The notes under the pieces are model-generated. The model was not told the origin of the DNA. It did not search any database and worked only from the letters and a program-made list of their open reading frames with translations. Below are positions 18,057 through 29,020 of a DNA stretch of 64,000 bases, in pieces; the first letter of the stretch is position 1, and each line of letters starts with the position of its first letter. The DNA is from Anabas testudineus (taxonomy: Eukaryota; Chordata; Actinopteri; Anabantiformes; Anabantidae): positions 14,847,721 to 14,911,720 of the forward strand of contig NC_046623.1 of assembly GCF_900324465.2 (NCBI RefSeq), given 5' to 3'. Made by a program: the position numbers and the translations under genes.

Positions 18057-18665
18057 TTAAGCTGCACATTGATTCTTCAGAGATGAAAACCTGACACTTG
18101 CACTCAGTTTATTCTTCTTAAATATGCAGAGTAGGCCCCCACCCATCAACAGCAGCCCTGCAGCGGCCCAGCCAACATAGAGTGAAGGTCCCATCTCCCT
18201 CTTCTGAATACCAAACACAAGAGGGTTGTTGATATCTCGAATGATGGTGTTGGCGGTCAGGCTGATGGGGATAAGTACCAAGACACCTGAGATGATGAAG
18301 GACACTCCAGCAGCGATGGTCACTTTGCACCTTTGGTGTTCTACCTGAATAAAGTTGGTGCACTTGCCTCCAGCTATGCCAAGAAGGATCCCAAAGAGTC
18401 CAAAGATGATGGCGAGGCTGACAAGAGCTCTGGCAGCCAGTAGATCTGGAGATAAGATCTGATCAGAGTTGTAGACTTTGCATCGAATCTTCTGTGTAAA
18501 ATCCCTCACACAGGCCATCCACAAACCTTCCCAGAGTATACCACTACCCACGATTCCAGTGAACCTTTCAACTTTCCACATGGGGAGACCACAGGTAATG
18601 ATTGTCCCCAGTAAACCGATGATGGCCAGGGCCAAGCCCACAATCTGTGATCTGTCAGAGACCAT
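18057..18665 (-). CDS. claudin, tandem copy 1 with divergent extracellular loops
   Basis: A single-exon claudin of 202 aa: four membrane helices, a first loop with Trp30, GLW at 47-49 and the cysteine pair Cys52/Cys62. The usual positions are 49-51, 54 and 64, so loop 1 is two residues short. Loop 1 is unusual and positively charged around VRDFTQKIRC. Loop 2 reads INNPLVFGIQKREMG and lacks the Phe-Tyr pair found in most cluster members. The tail ends LKNQCAA, with no -YV PDZ-binding motif and no Cys-Cys pair after helix 4. It is nearly identical to its neighbour at 19653-20261 outside the loops. It should act at tight junctions, but ZO binding by the usual route is unlikely. The fish family number is unknown. 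Confidence 0.9.
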   Translation of the reverse strand: MVSDRSQIVGLALAIIGLLGTIITCGLPMWKVERFTGIVGSGILWEGLWMACVRDFTQKIRCKVYNSDQILSPDLLAARALVSLAIIFGLFGILLGIAGGKCTNFIQVEHQRCKVTIAAGVSFIISGVLVLIPISLTANTIIRDINNPLVFGIQKREMGPSLYVGWAAAGLLLMGGGLLCIFKKNKLSASVRFSSLKNQCAA

Positions 18666-19652
18666 GCTGAACCTCTGTCAACCTCGTCAAAGGAGTAAGA
18701 CTGTGAATTGCTGAGAGTTGATGTTGTAAGCTGTAGTAGCGTTCTCACTTTCAGCGGAGTCTTGAGTGAGGTTTTGCTTTGGAAAGTGACCTAATGAGAG
18801 CTGGTTACAACAGATGAGAGTCAACAAAGAGCACACAGAGATCCGCCCCCTTTGTCTCCACACCTTTCCTTATCGAGTGGCCGATATAAAAAAACATCCT
18901 CAGTTTCGGTGCTGTTTTCTTATTTAAACAACAACAGTGAAACATGTTCAGTCAGCATAGGGTCGTGTCCTCAAACAGAACGTGTAATTCCAGAGTCCTT
19001 GTACACTCTCTACTGATACTAGGAGCAGTCATTTAATAACATGGAAGTTGAGGATATGAATCAGGTTAACTTTGTCGTACCAACACTTATGAGTCAATGC
19101 AAAGGCAGAGCCAGTGGGTGGGTGCATTGCATTACTTTCTGTTTGTATGATGCAACACTGACAGACCAGCAGGAAAAATACAGGCATACATGTCAGTTTT
19201 GTCATTGGAAACACAAAAATCTGAGTCAAAAGAAGAGTCAGTGGAGTTTTATATGTGTTTTATTACTTTTATTTTTTGCTTGATTATGTTCATTAATCCA
19301 CTGATCAGTCTTAAAAGACAAAAAGAGTGATTACATTCACATTATTCTGTGTTTGACTTTAATTTAGGTCACTTTTTTTTAACTTAAAACATTTTATCAC
19401 TTATTTCTTTTTTAGTTCTAAAGCTTTAGTTTTCCTCTGTGTAAGTATCATATACAGTAGAAAATACCAAAAAGAAAAGTCTGATTAATCCTTAATTCAT
19501 TCTCCAGCATGATACCAACCTAAAACATACATACATGTGTTAAACTGTACAGTAGACTGAATGTTCAGTGAACATTGTTGGACAGTACAGAGAAATTAAA
19601 GTGCACATTATTATAAAATAAACCATATAATGACATAAACTAAAAGACATGT

Positions 19653-20261
19653 TTAAACTGCACATTGATTCTTCAGGGAGGAAAACCTGACACTTGCACT
19701 CAGTTTATTCTTCTTAAATATGCAGAGTAGACCCCCACCCATCAACAGCAGCCCTGCAGAGGCCCAGCCAACATAGAGTGAGGGTCCCATCTTCCTTATC
19801 CAATCATGAGGCACGGGAGGGTTGTTGATATCTCGAAAGATGGTGTTGGCGGTCAAGCTGACGGGGACAAGTACCAAGACACCTGAGATGATGAAGGACA
19901 CTCCAGCAGCGATGGTCACTTTGCACCTTTGGTGTTCAACCTGAATAAAATTGGTGCACTTGCCTCCAGCTATGCCAAGAAGGATCCCAAAGAGTCCAAA
20001 GATGATGGCGAGGCTGACAAGAGCTCTGGCAGCCAGTAGATCTGGAGATAAGGTCTTATCAGAGTTGTAGACTTTGCATTGATTCTTCTGTGCAGAAATG
20101 CTCTCACAGGACATCCACAAACCTTCCCAGAGCAAATAACTATACCAGCATCCACTGTACGCAAAGACTTTCCAGATGGGGAGACCACAGGTGATGATGG
20201 TCCCCAGAAAACCGATGATGGCCAGGGCCAAGCCCACAATCTGTGTTCTTTCAGAGACCAT
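19653..20261 (-). CDS. claudin, tandem copy 2 with divergent extracellular loops
   Basis: A single-exon claudin of 202 aa, the young tandem twin of the gene at 18057-18665. Helices, the intracellular loop (KCTNFIQVEHQRCKVTIAAG) and the tail are almost residue-for-residue identical to the twin. Loop 1 ([32 protein letters not shown] in outline; residues 31-62) and loop 2 (NNPPVPHDWIRKMG) are very different. GLW is at 47-49 and the expected pair is Cys52/Cys62. An additional cysteine at position 38 in loop 1 is unusual for claudins. The tail ends KNQCAV without a PDZ motif. The open frame is intact, so I take it as functional. Confidence 0.9.
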   Translation of the reverse strand: MVSERTQIVGLALAIIGFLGTIITCGLPIWKVFAYSGCWYSYLLWEGLWMSCESISAQKNQCKVYNSDKTLSPDLLAARALVSLAIIFGLFGILLGIAGGKCTNFIQVEHQRCKVTIAAGVSFIISGVLVLVPVSLTANTIFRDINNPPVPHDWIRKMGPSLYVGWASAGLLLMGGGLLCIFKKNKLSASVRFSSLKNQCAV

Positions 20262-20637
20262 GCTGAACCTCTGTCAACCTCGTCAAAGGAGTAAGACTGT
20301 GAATTGCTGAGAGTTGATGTTGTAAGCTGCAGTAGCGTTGTTACTTTCAGCTGAGTCTTGAGTGAGTTTTGATTTGGAAAGTGACCTGATGAGAGCTGGT
20401 TACAACAGATGAGAGTCAACAAAGAGCACACAGAGATCCACCCCCTTTGTCTCCACACCTTTCCTTATTGAGTGGCCAATATAAAAAAACATCCACAGTT
20501 TCGGTGCTGTTTTCTTATTTAAACAACAACAGTGAAATATGTTCAGTCAGCATAGGGTCATGTCCTCAAACAGAACGTGTGATTCCAGAGTCCTTGTACA
20601 CTCTCTACTGATACTAGGAGCAGTCATTTAATAACAA

Positions 20638-22073
20638 TTAGTCGACTGAATGCTGATATCTCACATGGAAAAACACAAAAACCAAACACAATCACTGTAC
20701 TTAGGCTGTAAATCACTGGTAGGTGATTAGATCTCGATCTACTTTGGATGGGCTGATAGTAAATCTGGGCCCAGTTGAAATTCTGCTCTTGGATTTTACT
20801 GTAACAATAACACCATTTCTAACTTGCATAGAAGAAAAAAACTGCAGCAGGCCCCCATCATTTGTTGAAGTTCAGTGGTCTTACATAAGGCTCTGCAGCA
20901 AATGTCTTTTAAATGAATGGGAATTTGACCTCATGCACCATTCTCGCTTCTTCCTGAACCTTTGCTTGTCCAGGTGTATAACAAAGACTTTTCTGTATCT
21001 GTTACTAATAACGTAAGTCGGTTTCAGAGAGTGTTTTTTTTTTCACAAATGTAATTTGATCCTTTGAATACAATTCTGATTCTTATTATTAGCTGCACTG
21101 ATAACGAGATAACTTTCCTCAAATCTACTTGTCTTACAAGTTTCATCAAATTATGAAGAGAGGTGAGACAAAGCTATCTTCGTATAATTATTTTAGTTTC
21201 TTCATAATTCTTATGTGTTCATGTACTAACCGTATTCAGTCAATACAATTCCATAAGTCATGTATTTATTGATAAAGATCCATCATCTTCTCTGAAATAA
21301 AACTTTCATTTGCATTTTGGACAGATAATGATGCTACTGCACATTTGAATAAGCAAAACCAAAACAGCAAATGTTACACAAACACGATTCACTGATACCG
21401 AGTTTGAATCCTGCACAAACATTCTTTATGTCCTTCCGCTAATGCTGCACCTGAGCTGTAACCACACTTTCTGTCAAACCAGTTTGTCCTGTGGATTTTT
21501 AGAGGACTGAAAGTCCAGTGGATTCTCAAAAGGTTCCTCTTAAGTTGCGTGTGACATTTTTTGCACGTTGAATATATTTAGTAAAACATATTATAACTTG
21601 CTTAATCATCTTATAGTCATTTATTTAAAAATCTGTCCAAATAAAACCAACGCAATGCTGAATCTTTACAGAACTGCATGTTAACAACAAATCCTTCAGT
21701 CGACTGCATCGAGTGGAGGTTTTCATGGACATAGTGCTCCACAAATAAACACAAAATACAAAAAAAAGCACAATCAATACATTGTAATGAGGGCAATCTT
21801 GCTTACAAGATAGAAAGATTGAGGTATGATTCATAATGTGGTTTAGTGCAAAGAAAGTGCATGTCTGTGTAACGAGTCAAAATCAATGTTAAATTCAATT
21901 CACATTTGAAAACATACTTCACTTATATATAAACTAATGTTCTTCAGTCAAACGTACAACAGCTACAATGCTCTGATATCTCTCTAACAATATCAAACTT
22001 CTGTATTTTGTGTGTGAACTTTGTACAAATGTGTGCTGCGTTTGTGTGTATTGTTTGTGTTTGTGTCCTCTTA
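20638..22073. other. intergenic and 3' flank of the long-tailed claudin
   Basis: The part from about 21600 is likely the 3' UTR of the minus-strand claudin ending at 22074; a minus-strand AATAAA-like tttatt lies near 21619. The rest shows no gene. Confidence 0.45.
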
Positions 22074-23051
22074 TCATATGTATGTTCTTGCTGGATTTGA
22101 GGATCCGTCCTCATTTTCACTGTTCACTGACAGATTCTCCTCCGTTTCTGCTTGTTTCAGCTGAGATTTTGTAGATGGTGCCTCACTGTGTTCAGATTCT
22201 GTCAACTCTGCTGTTTTCATCTCAGATTTTGTTGATGGGGCCCATGATCTGTCTGATTCCTGTCTGGAGTTCGGCTCAGCCCCGTCCTCCCACACATGCC
22301 TCGTGTCCAGCGCAGACTTCATGGACTGTGCCTCATAGCTTTGAGCCTGAGGGAACACTGTTCTGACAGGCTGAGCCATTGCAGATGGTACCCTGCTGCG
22401 ATGAGAACCTGCTTGGCTGGACCCCTTGGAGGAGCGAACCACCAGGTAGCGGACAGATGGGCTCTTATCTGCGTCATGAGCTTTGAGGGGACGTGCAGAG
22501 CTGATGAACAACCCCCCTCCCAGAATAAGCAGGACGGCTGCTCCCCAGCCAATGTAGATACAGGCTCCAAGCTCTCTCCGTTCAGCGTCTACAACGGCGC
22601 TGTAGAAGTTTCTCACCACAACCCCGGCAGCCCACGATGTCGGAATCAAACACAGCAGCCCCGTGATGATCAACACTGCCCCTGCCGCTACACCCACCTT
22701 CCCCTTAACTACCTCTCCTTCTTCATCCAAGAAACGAGTGCACTTCCCTCCAACAAAGGCCAGAATGAGGCCTGCGACACCTGTAGCGATGGCGAGGACC
22801 ATGAGCGTCCTGGAGCTCTGCAAGTCAGAGGTGAGAGCCAGAACGGACTCGTAGGGTTTGCACTGGATCACCCCAGTGCTCTGGACCACACAGGACATCC
22901 AGATGCCCTCCCACATGGTCTGCGAGGTGATAATAGTGCTGCCAACAAAGGCTGTCACCCTCCACATGGGAAGCATACAGCTGATGATGATTCCTGCCCA
23001 GCCCAGGAGGCACATGGCACTGGCCATCACCTGCATCCCCATTGAGGCCAT
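22074..23051 (-). CDS. claudin with a 141-residue cytoplasmic tail
   Basis: A single-exon claudin of 325 aa, over 100 residues longer than its neighbours. The claudin core is complete: Trp30, GIW at 49-51 (Ile instead of Leu), Cys54/Cys64, the loop-2 segment NFYSAVVDAERRELG and helix 4 near 163-183. The region after helix 4 lacks the usual Cys pair. The tail (about 185-325) is Ser/Glu/Lys-rich. It contains a repeated 12-residue motif, APSTKSEMKTAE at 271-282 and APSTKSQLKQAE at 291-302, twenty residues apart. The protein ends ARTYI, a hydrophobic C-terminus that may still bind a PDZ domain. The start codon has A at -3. Long-tailed claudins exist in vertebrates (for example claudin-23 and some fish claudins), but I cannot assign an orthologue. 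Confidence 0.9.
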   Translation of the reverse strand: MASMGMQVMASAMCLLGWAGIIISCMLPMWRVTAFVGSTIITSQTMWEGIWMSCVVQSTGVIQCKPYESVLALTSDLQSSRTLMVLAIATGVAGLILAFVGGKCTRFLDEEGEVVKGKVGVAAGAVLIITGLLCLIPTSWAAGVVVRNFYSAVVDAERRELGACIYIGWGAAVLLILGGGLFISSARPLKAHDADKSPSVRYLVVRSSKGSSQAGSHRSRVPSAMAQPVRTVFPQAQSYEAQSMKSALDTRHVWEDGAEPNSRQESDRSWAPSTKSEMKTAELTESEHSEAPSTKSQLKQAETEENLSVNSENEDGSSNPARTYI

Positions 23052-25108
23052 GATGTGGTGAAGATCTCCCAGATGGCTCCTCGCTCACCTTGTGCTCTGT
23101 TGTTTTTGTTTCTTTTATTGCCTCTTCTGCCTCCACTCCTGGTCTTTCTGGTTACTGGTCTCTGTTGTATCTTTCTCTGAGCCTTCCTTTGTCCGTGTTT
23201 CTCAGCGTGTGATGTTGCAGTTTTCGTACGCCTGCATTTTTGTGCATTTCTCCAATTGTTTTTGTTTTGACACAGTTAAAAAGTAGCAGAGTATCTATGT
23301 GAGAAACACAGGCCCCCGTCTCTTGTCTGCTCAGCCTGCATACTGTGACAGGTGTGTCACAATGCAGCTTCTGTTTGATTGTTCACAGCCTACTTTTTCC
23401 GTGACTCCGTCCCTCCTCCTCCTTTCTTCGCCTTCCCCCTCTCACTGTTCCTTCTCTCTTTATGTCTCTGTCACCTAAGTGACTGCCTGTGTGCCACTGG
23501 TCATGTGTACATGCACCACACCTTGTCTATAGGGGAAAGAAAGGGGAGGAGATTGACAGAAAAAACATAGTTAAAGAGTTAGAGAGAGCAACTGTGAAAC
23601 TGTGACATCATCTATTTTGGAAGCAATAACCACTAAAGCAGGAAGAGAGACGGGCCTTAGCATATTTAACATACTGTTGTACTCTGTCACACAACACATT
23701 GCTGCAGGAACACCAAATTGCAATGGAAATGGTGACTTTATTGCTATTACTGCTTAGTGCTCTGCGTGAGTGTATCATCTGTCAGTGCACCTGTAGATTT
23801 GAATAGTTGATGCATACAGAATGCTTCAGTGTAATAAAAGGAGAGGGTGGTGTAACACAATCCTGGGAGTGAACCAGCCTCATTCCAGCTGCAGAAAAAC
23901 CTGTTTGAAACATGTAAAACTCCCTACACACAAGTGTGTGCTTACACATGCACGCGCACCTGCACACACATATACATGCACACAAAAACTACCTAAAATT
24001 TTATTAAGATGTTTATGAAACAAAAATTTAATTGTGGTAATAAGGGCACATGGTATGTACGAAGGACACAAGAAGTTTTAATTAATATATTAGTTCTGGT
24101 AAACACAACCTACAAGTGTAGAAAGCACTGTTATGTTTTGTTATTTTATTATTGTTTGTTTGTTTCACACTATTATTGTGTATAATTTGAAGACGCAACA
24201 AAAAAGTGCAGTATGGTGTTTAATGTTTTTAATGTTAATGTTAAATGAAGTGTTTTATTTATTTAATTAACATTCATTCTTTGTTTATAGATCAGCCTCT
24301 GGAGGAGCTGTCATTCACTTTGTCTTTTTAAACGATCTTATAAACAGAAGGAATACGGCATGCACACAAACCTGCATGTACTGTATTATACCTCTTGGTT
24401 TCTTTAGTGTGAACGTCGTCACACAGGCATTTCGTTAAGATCATTTCACGCACACTTGAAAAACCAGATCGACAGATAAACATATTGTTTGTGTTTATTG
24501 TTTCCTTTGATCAAATTCAGCAATGACATAGAAAAACACTGAGATAAAAACCCACTCACTTACAAATTTGTTAAACTTCATTTTTAATGTCAAAAGCTAG
24601 AAACTGCCACCACGCCTCTGTCCTTCAGAACAAACAAAATCTGAAGATTACATATTTAAACTGATAACATGATTCTACAACAAAACAATCAAGACTCAGC
24701 TGGTCGAATGGAGAAAGAGTAGCGAAAAGCTTCGACACAATATAGTGAATACGCTGGCAGATTTGACATTGTATTCCAACCATACTGCAGCAGTTTTAAC
24801 AAGAACAGAAGTGATCTGAATCTCAAACGTGAAAATATACAGTTTGAGTATATGAAACTAATACACAATACAAATCAGATGTAAATAAATCAGTATGAAC
24901 GTGTGCAAATATTAAAGTGTATAACACATAAACATGTATGAACATATATAATGAGTTTAAACTAAAATATCCACTTAAGTTAAACATTTGTATTGCAAAA
25001 CTTTCCTTTACTTCGATTAAACCACATTCCAGATATTGTTTTTCTCAGCGATGGAGCTTGATTCATATTTACAGTACAAACTGTCCTGAACAGCATACTG
25101 CCGTTGAC
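23052..25108. other. intergenic; 3' UTR of next claudin at the right end
   Basis: No gene was seen. A minus-strand AATAAA (tttatt, 24494-24499) is a good poly(A) signal for the claudin ending at 25109, implying a 3' UTR of about 600 bases. Pyrimidine-rich and CA-rich patches lie at 23400-23470 and 23930-23980. Confidence 0.45.
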
Positions 25109-25738
25109 CTAAACGTAGGCCCTGCTGCTCTCTGCAGAGCGAGCCTTAGAGTATTTCATATTGTAGTCGTCGTCATTGGGTGGGCAGGAACTGCACAGAA
25201 GACCCCCACCAAGGAGCAGCAGCCCAGCGGCACCCCAGCCAATGTAGAGTGAGGCCCCCAGCTCCCTCCTCTGAGCATCGGTCAGGACAACGTTGTAGAA
25301 ATCACGAATAATGGTGTTGGCGGTCCAGCAGACGGGGACAAGTACCATGAGACCTGCGATGAGGAAGGTGACTCCAGCAGCGATGGCCACTTTGCACTTT
25401 TGCCTTTCGTCCTCAACAAAGTTGGTGCACTTTCCCCCAACGATGCCAAGAAGGATCCCAAAGAGTCCAACGATGATCGCGATGATGACCAGAGCTCTGG
25501 CAGCCTGTAGATCTTGAGGCAAGGCCAGCAGGGAGTCGTAGACTTTGCACTGCATCTGGCCTGTACTCTGAGTCACACAGTTCATCCATAAACCTTCCCA
25601 AATCACTTGAGACGTGACGATGTTGGCACCAATGAAGGCTGTGACTTTCCACATGGGGAGACCACAGATAATAATGGCTCCCAGAAAGCCCAAGATGGCC
25701 AAGGCCATACCCAGAATCTGTTTTCCAGCAGACACCAT
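25109..25738 (-). CDS. claudin, claudin-3/4-like, canonical
   Basis: A single-exon claudin of 209 aa. It has Trp30, GLW 49-51, Cys54/Cys64, the highly conserved [16 protein letters not shown] block after loop 1, a loop 2 [16 protein letters not shown] with the Phe-Tyr pair, and a cytoplasmic tail ending SSRAYV with a canonical PDZ motif. It most resembles the tandem pair at 18-20 kb in the intracellular loop ([22 protein letters not shown]), so it is probably their closest canonical relative and may show the ancestral state of their loops. A weak TATA-like element lies near 25823-25832. Confidence 0.93.
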   Translation of the reverse strand: MVSAGKQILGMALAILGFLGAIIICGLPMWKVTAFIGANIVTSQVIWEGLWMNCVTQSTGQMQCKVYDSLLALPQDLQAARALVIIAIIVGLFGILLGIVGGKCTNFVEDERQKCKVAIAAGVTFLIAGLMVLVPVCWTANTIIRDFYNVVLTDAQRRELGASLYIGWGAAGLLLLGGGLLCSSCPPNDDDYNMKYSKARSAESSRAYV

Positions 25739-28462
25739 GCTTTAGATCCCTTCAGAAAAGTAGGTCTGTGTGTTGCTGGGAGCCGGAGTAATTTCTCTGT
25801 GAGAGAGACAAAAGAGCCGGCAGAGCTTATATGTTTACTCAGAGGAGAGGTGGATAGTGGTTTTCTTTCACCTGCAGGTAAAGATAAAGTAGGAGGAGGG
25901 GTTTTCTGCTAAACTGGTTTGTGAAGGCATCTGGCCTGACTAGATAACTTTGCAAGTACGAAGCACAAAGATGCACACAGATATCCCTATAAGGACAAAT
26001 TAAAACACAAACAACACAAGCTTGATCCATAAATAAAAAAAAAAAAAATGTGTTGATACACCTGTAATGGAAACATGCAATATTTTCTTAGATGGTACTA
26101 ATTATAATTAGTGTATGATCAACACTCCACCAAGTGTTTCAAGTCAATTTGTACTGAATTCCTTAGAAATAAGAAATCTGTGTTATACAAAACTCATATC
26201 AAACATATTTTTGATTTAGCCTTGTGTCTAAAAACACAATCAAATAATTTCTGAAATAAAGAAACTCCTCCATTCTCACAGTTTCCATGAAATTCATGAG
26301 TCAGTCACAGTGAATGCAGACATGCATGCGTGAGTTGTTGTTGTTGACTTGCTAGACAGAACTCATGAGTGATCATCAGTCGATACTAGGACTACTCAGA
26401 TTGTAATTACATGACATCACAACTTCCTTGCTAGGTCTAATACACACATCACTGTCCCACTATGTTGATCCTTTGAAGACAGCTTTACACACGATGACTT
26501 TAAACAGTCTGTATGTATTTCTAAAGTCTAACTTTAATCTATTCTATTTCAAACAAATACACACAAAATGGAAATTACAGCTCTGCTTAAATTTATTATC
26601 ATTGTTTTGACCCACATAGCGTCCAGCTGTTTCAATACTAGGAAATGGTGACATAACTACTCAATCATGCATAACGAGAAATCCTTGCTACAGGTGTGTT
26701 AAATTTTCCAACGTCATATTGTCAAGACGCACACCAACCAAACAGCGATGACTCTGGGTCGTAATTGTTTGGCATGTGAATCAACAGGTCTCTCCATCCT
26801 CAGCGTTTTGCAAATTGTGTGTTTTTGTGTAGTGATGCCTTGTGTCTCCTGTGATTGGCTCAGTAGAATGGATTTCTAGCACCACATTGGACAAGCTGAA
26901 GACATCAATGTCAACCAGACTGAAACTAGGCACATGATGCCAGACAGGACAATATCATACCAAGAACCAATTGACATGTGATTCTGATCCATTGGTCACT
27001 TCTTACATCAGTGTTATTTCAGTGTATAGTTGCAGAAACATGCACATAGACTGTAAACAGACAGGACTTCCTATGGCACCATCCAGTGGTCAAATTAACG
27101 TATGTAGAAGTGGTAGAAGGAAGGAAAGTAGTTTGTTGAAAGACCTCCTTTCAATTGAAGTTGAAAGAAGCTCCTTTTTATGCCTTTTTTGTTTTTTTAC
27201 TGCATTTTAAAACAGAATTTCTACCATCAATGAACCATCAAAGAGGCCCAAAGAGTTAAATTCAAAGTAATTAAATTTAAATTATACTAACATGAGCTTT
27301 CTTTAGTCTTGTTTTAAATTTTCAGTGTTTCACTGCCCCCTATCAAGTTGGATTAATTCCAGTTAATCTGACTAATTACAAACCCATTTAGTAGCACGTG
27401 CTGCAGGTTGTAAGGTGGTTCCTGCATTTGTGCTTAATGTTTAGAGCTTGTGGATGTCAATGTGTGGAAATCTAGAGATTTCCACTAAATCTGACTTGAT
27501 GTCTGGAAGATACAGCGTGATCAGAGACCATCCCACGTACACAGAAACAAACCGAATAGGACATTTTGTTTTCAGTTTTTTGTGGGATTCAACTTGCTGC
27601 TCAGCAGTGAGGAGTGTATTTGCTTCCCGATTATATCTTGCACCACACATTTCAAACAAAGCTCTCATCTTCAAAAAAAAAATACGTACATTTATTCAGC
27701 AATAAAGTGAAACCAAAGTCCACTATTACTATTATGTCTGTGTTTCTCTGCAGGTTTTCAGAGAAAAATAAGATATGAGATTGCTTTATTCTTGTCATGT
27801 TTTTGTTCTTTTCATCAGCTGTTATTGTTTCTGTTAAGTAGTCAGATGATACAAAGATAAACAGAGCTATGCAAACATTGGTTTGTGAGTTAGACATAAA
27901 TATTGAAACACTTATAAGCTGTATCCAGATCAAGTTTTTCAGGCTTTTGTTCATACTGTAATTGCTGATGAAGAGCACAAAAACTCTTAAAGTCACGCAT
28001 CTGTTTCTTTGCAAACTGCAACATGCAAATTGACAAATCTGCAAAAATGTCTCATGTTAAAACAAAAAACATAAAGTGAATTTATTGGTTTGCTAAGATG
28101 CAACTATACAAAATATGTGCAATACTTCACTCTTCTCAACAAAACGAAGACAACATACACTGATTGTTGCAACTTGTGTTATACATAATAAAATGTTTCT
28201 CTTAAATGGGGACGTCTTGTTTCTTTGTTCCCTTAACATCCTTCAGTTTCACCTGTTAAAACTATTGGCTCAGTTTTTAATTCTTAAATCCAAAAGAATC
28301 CATATGTCATAAGCATTTTTCACTTTAAATATGCTACAATACATTTTTAGATCAAAAAATATGTTAAAAAGAATCTTAAATCAAATCCATCACAGATGAT
28401 GCATTGCACTTCTAATTACAATGTGTTTGTCATGGTAGTGGTCTTTCTTCTTCTCAATAGAT
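25739..28462. other. intergenic, no gene seen
   Basis: A 2.7-kb AT-rich gap. A minus-strand AATAAA (tttatt, 28081-28086) may end the transcript of the claudin at 28463. No coding segment resembling a known family was seen. Confidence 0.45.
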
Positions 28463-29020
28463 TCAGCGTCTGTAGGTGCAGCACAAAATCCCTCCTCCAA
28501 TGACAAGCAAAGCTCCAGCAACCCAGCCCACATATATGGACGCTCCGAGCTCTCCCTGTCTCCCATTTGCTGTCAGAGGGTTGTAGAAGCCTGTGATGAT
28601 GGTGTAAGCTGACCAGCTGACAGGAATTAAACACAGAAGTCCTGCTAAAATAAACACCACACCTCCAGCAATGCCGCATTTGGCTTTGGTCGCCAAGTCA
28701 TAAGAAAAGAAGTTTGTGCAGCGAAGGCCAACCACAGTGAGTCCAATGGCCAGCACTGCAGTAGCAATGGACACACAGACCAGGGCCCTGGACGCCTGCA
28801 GCTCCGGTGGTAAAGCCAGAACAGAGAAGTAGGGTTGGCACTGCGATACACCTGTGCTCTCGATCACACAGTTCATCCACAAACCTTCATAGATAACCTG
28901 AGCAGTGACAATGTTTGCTCCGATAAAGGCCGACATCTTCCACATGGGCAGTCCACAGATGAGGATGGTGCCAAGAAAGCCAAGGATTGCCAAACAGAGA
29001 CCAACGATCTGAGTCGACAT
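28463..29020 (-). CDS. claudin with almost no cytoplasmic tail
   Basis: A single-exon claudin of 185 aa counted from the Met with a good Kozak context (A at -3). An upstream in-frame Met at 29041 has a poor context and would add seven residues (MDLCFGN). The core is claudin: PMWK near 25-28, EGLW and the cysteine pair C51/C61. The usual WEGLW Trp is Tyr (YEGLW), and loop 1 ends ESTGVSQC. Loop 2 is GFYNPLTANGRQGELG. The protein stops at ...GGGILCCTYRR, immediately after helix 4, so it lacks the tail and PDZ motif. No spliced extension was obvious. It could be a functional short claudin (claudins without PDZ motifs are known) or one truncated by a mutation. Confidence 0.85.
   Translation of the reverse strand: MSTQIVGLCLAILGFLGTILICGLPMWKMSAFIGANIVTAQVIYEGLWMNCVIESTGVSQCQPYFSVLALPPELQASRALVCVSIATAVLAIGLTVVGLRCTNFFSYDLATKAKCGIAGGVVFILAGLLCLIPVSWSAYTIITGFYNPLTANGRQGELGASIYVGWVAGALLVIGGGILCCTYRR

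Larger units (their letters stand above)
17459..20637. repeat. direct tandem duplication of a 1.6-kb claudin unit
   Basis: Unit 1 (about 17459-19039) and unit 2 (about 19040-20637) align from shared 'gaagttgaggatatg' starts to shared 'agcagtcatttaataaca' ends, head to tail. Each holds one claudin on the minus strand plus flanks. Differences include about 48 bp present at 19088-19135 but missing from unit 1. Non-coding flanks are nearly identical, so the duplication is young compared with the rest of the cluster. Confidence 0.9.

Noticed and set aside
18057-20261. Treating the claudin twins as pseudogenes because of their odd loops
   Set aside because: Both frames are full length, cysteine pairs and GLW are intact, and the changes are confined to loops, which suggests function rather than decay.
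22296-23045. A 249-codon open frame on the plus strand
   Set aside because: It lies opposite the long-tailed claudin and reflects codon bias on the real strand.
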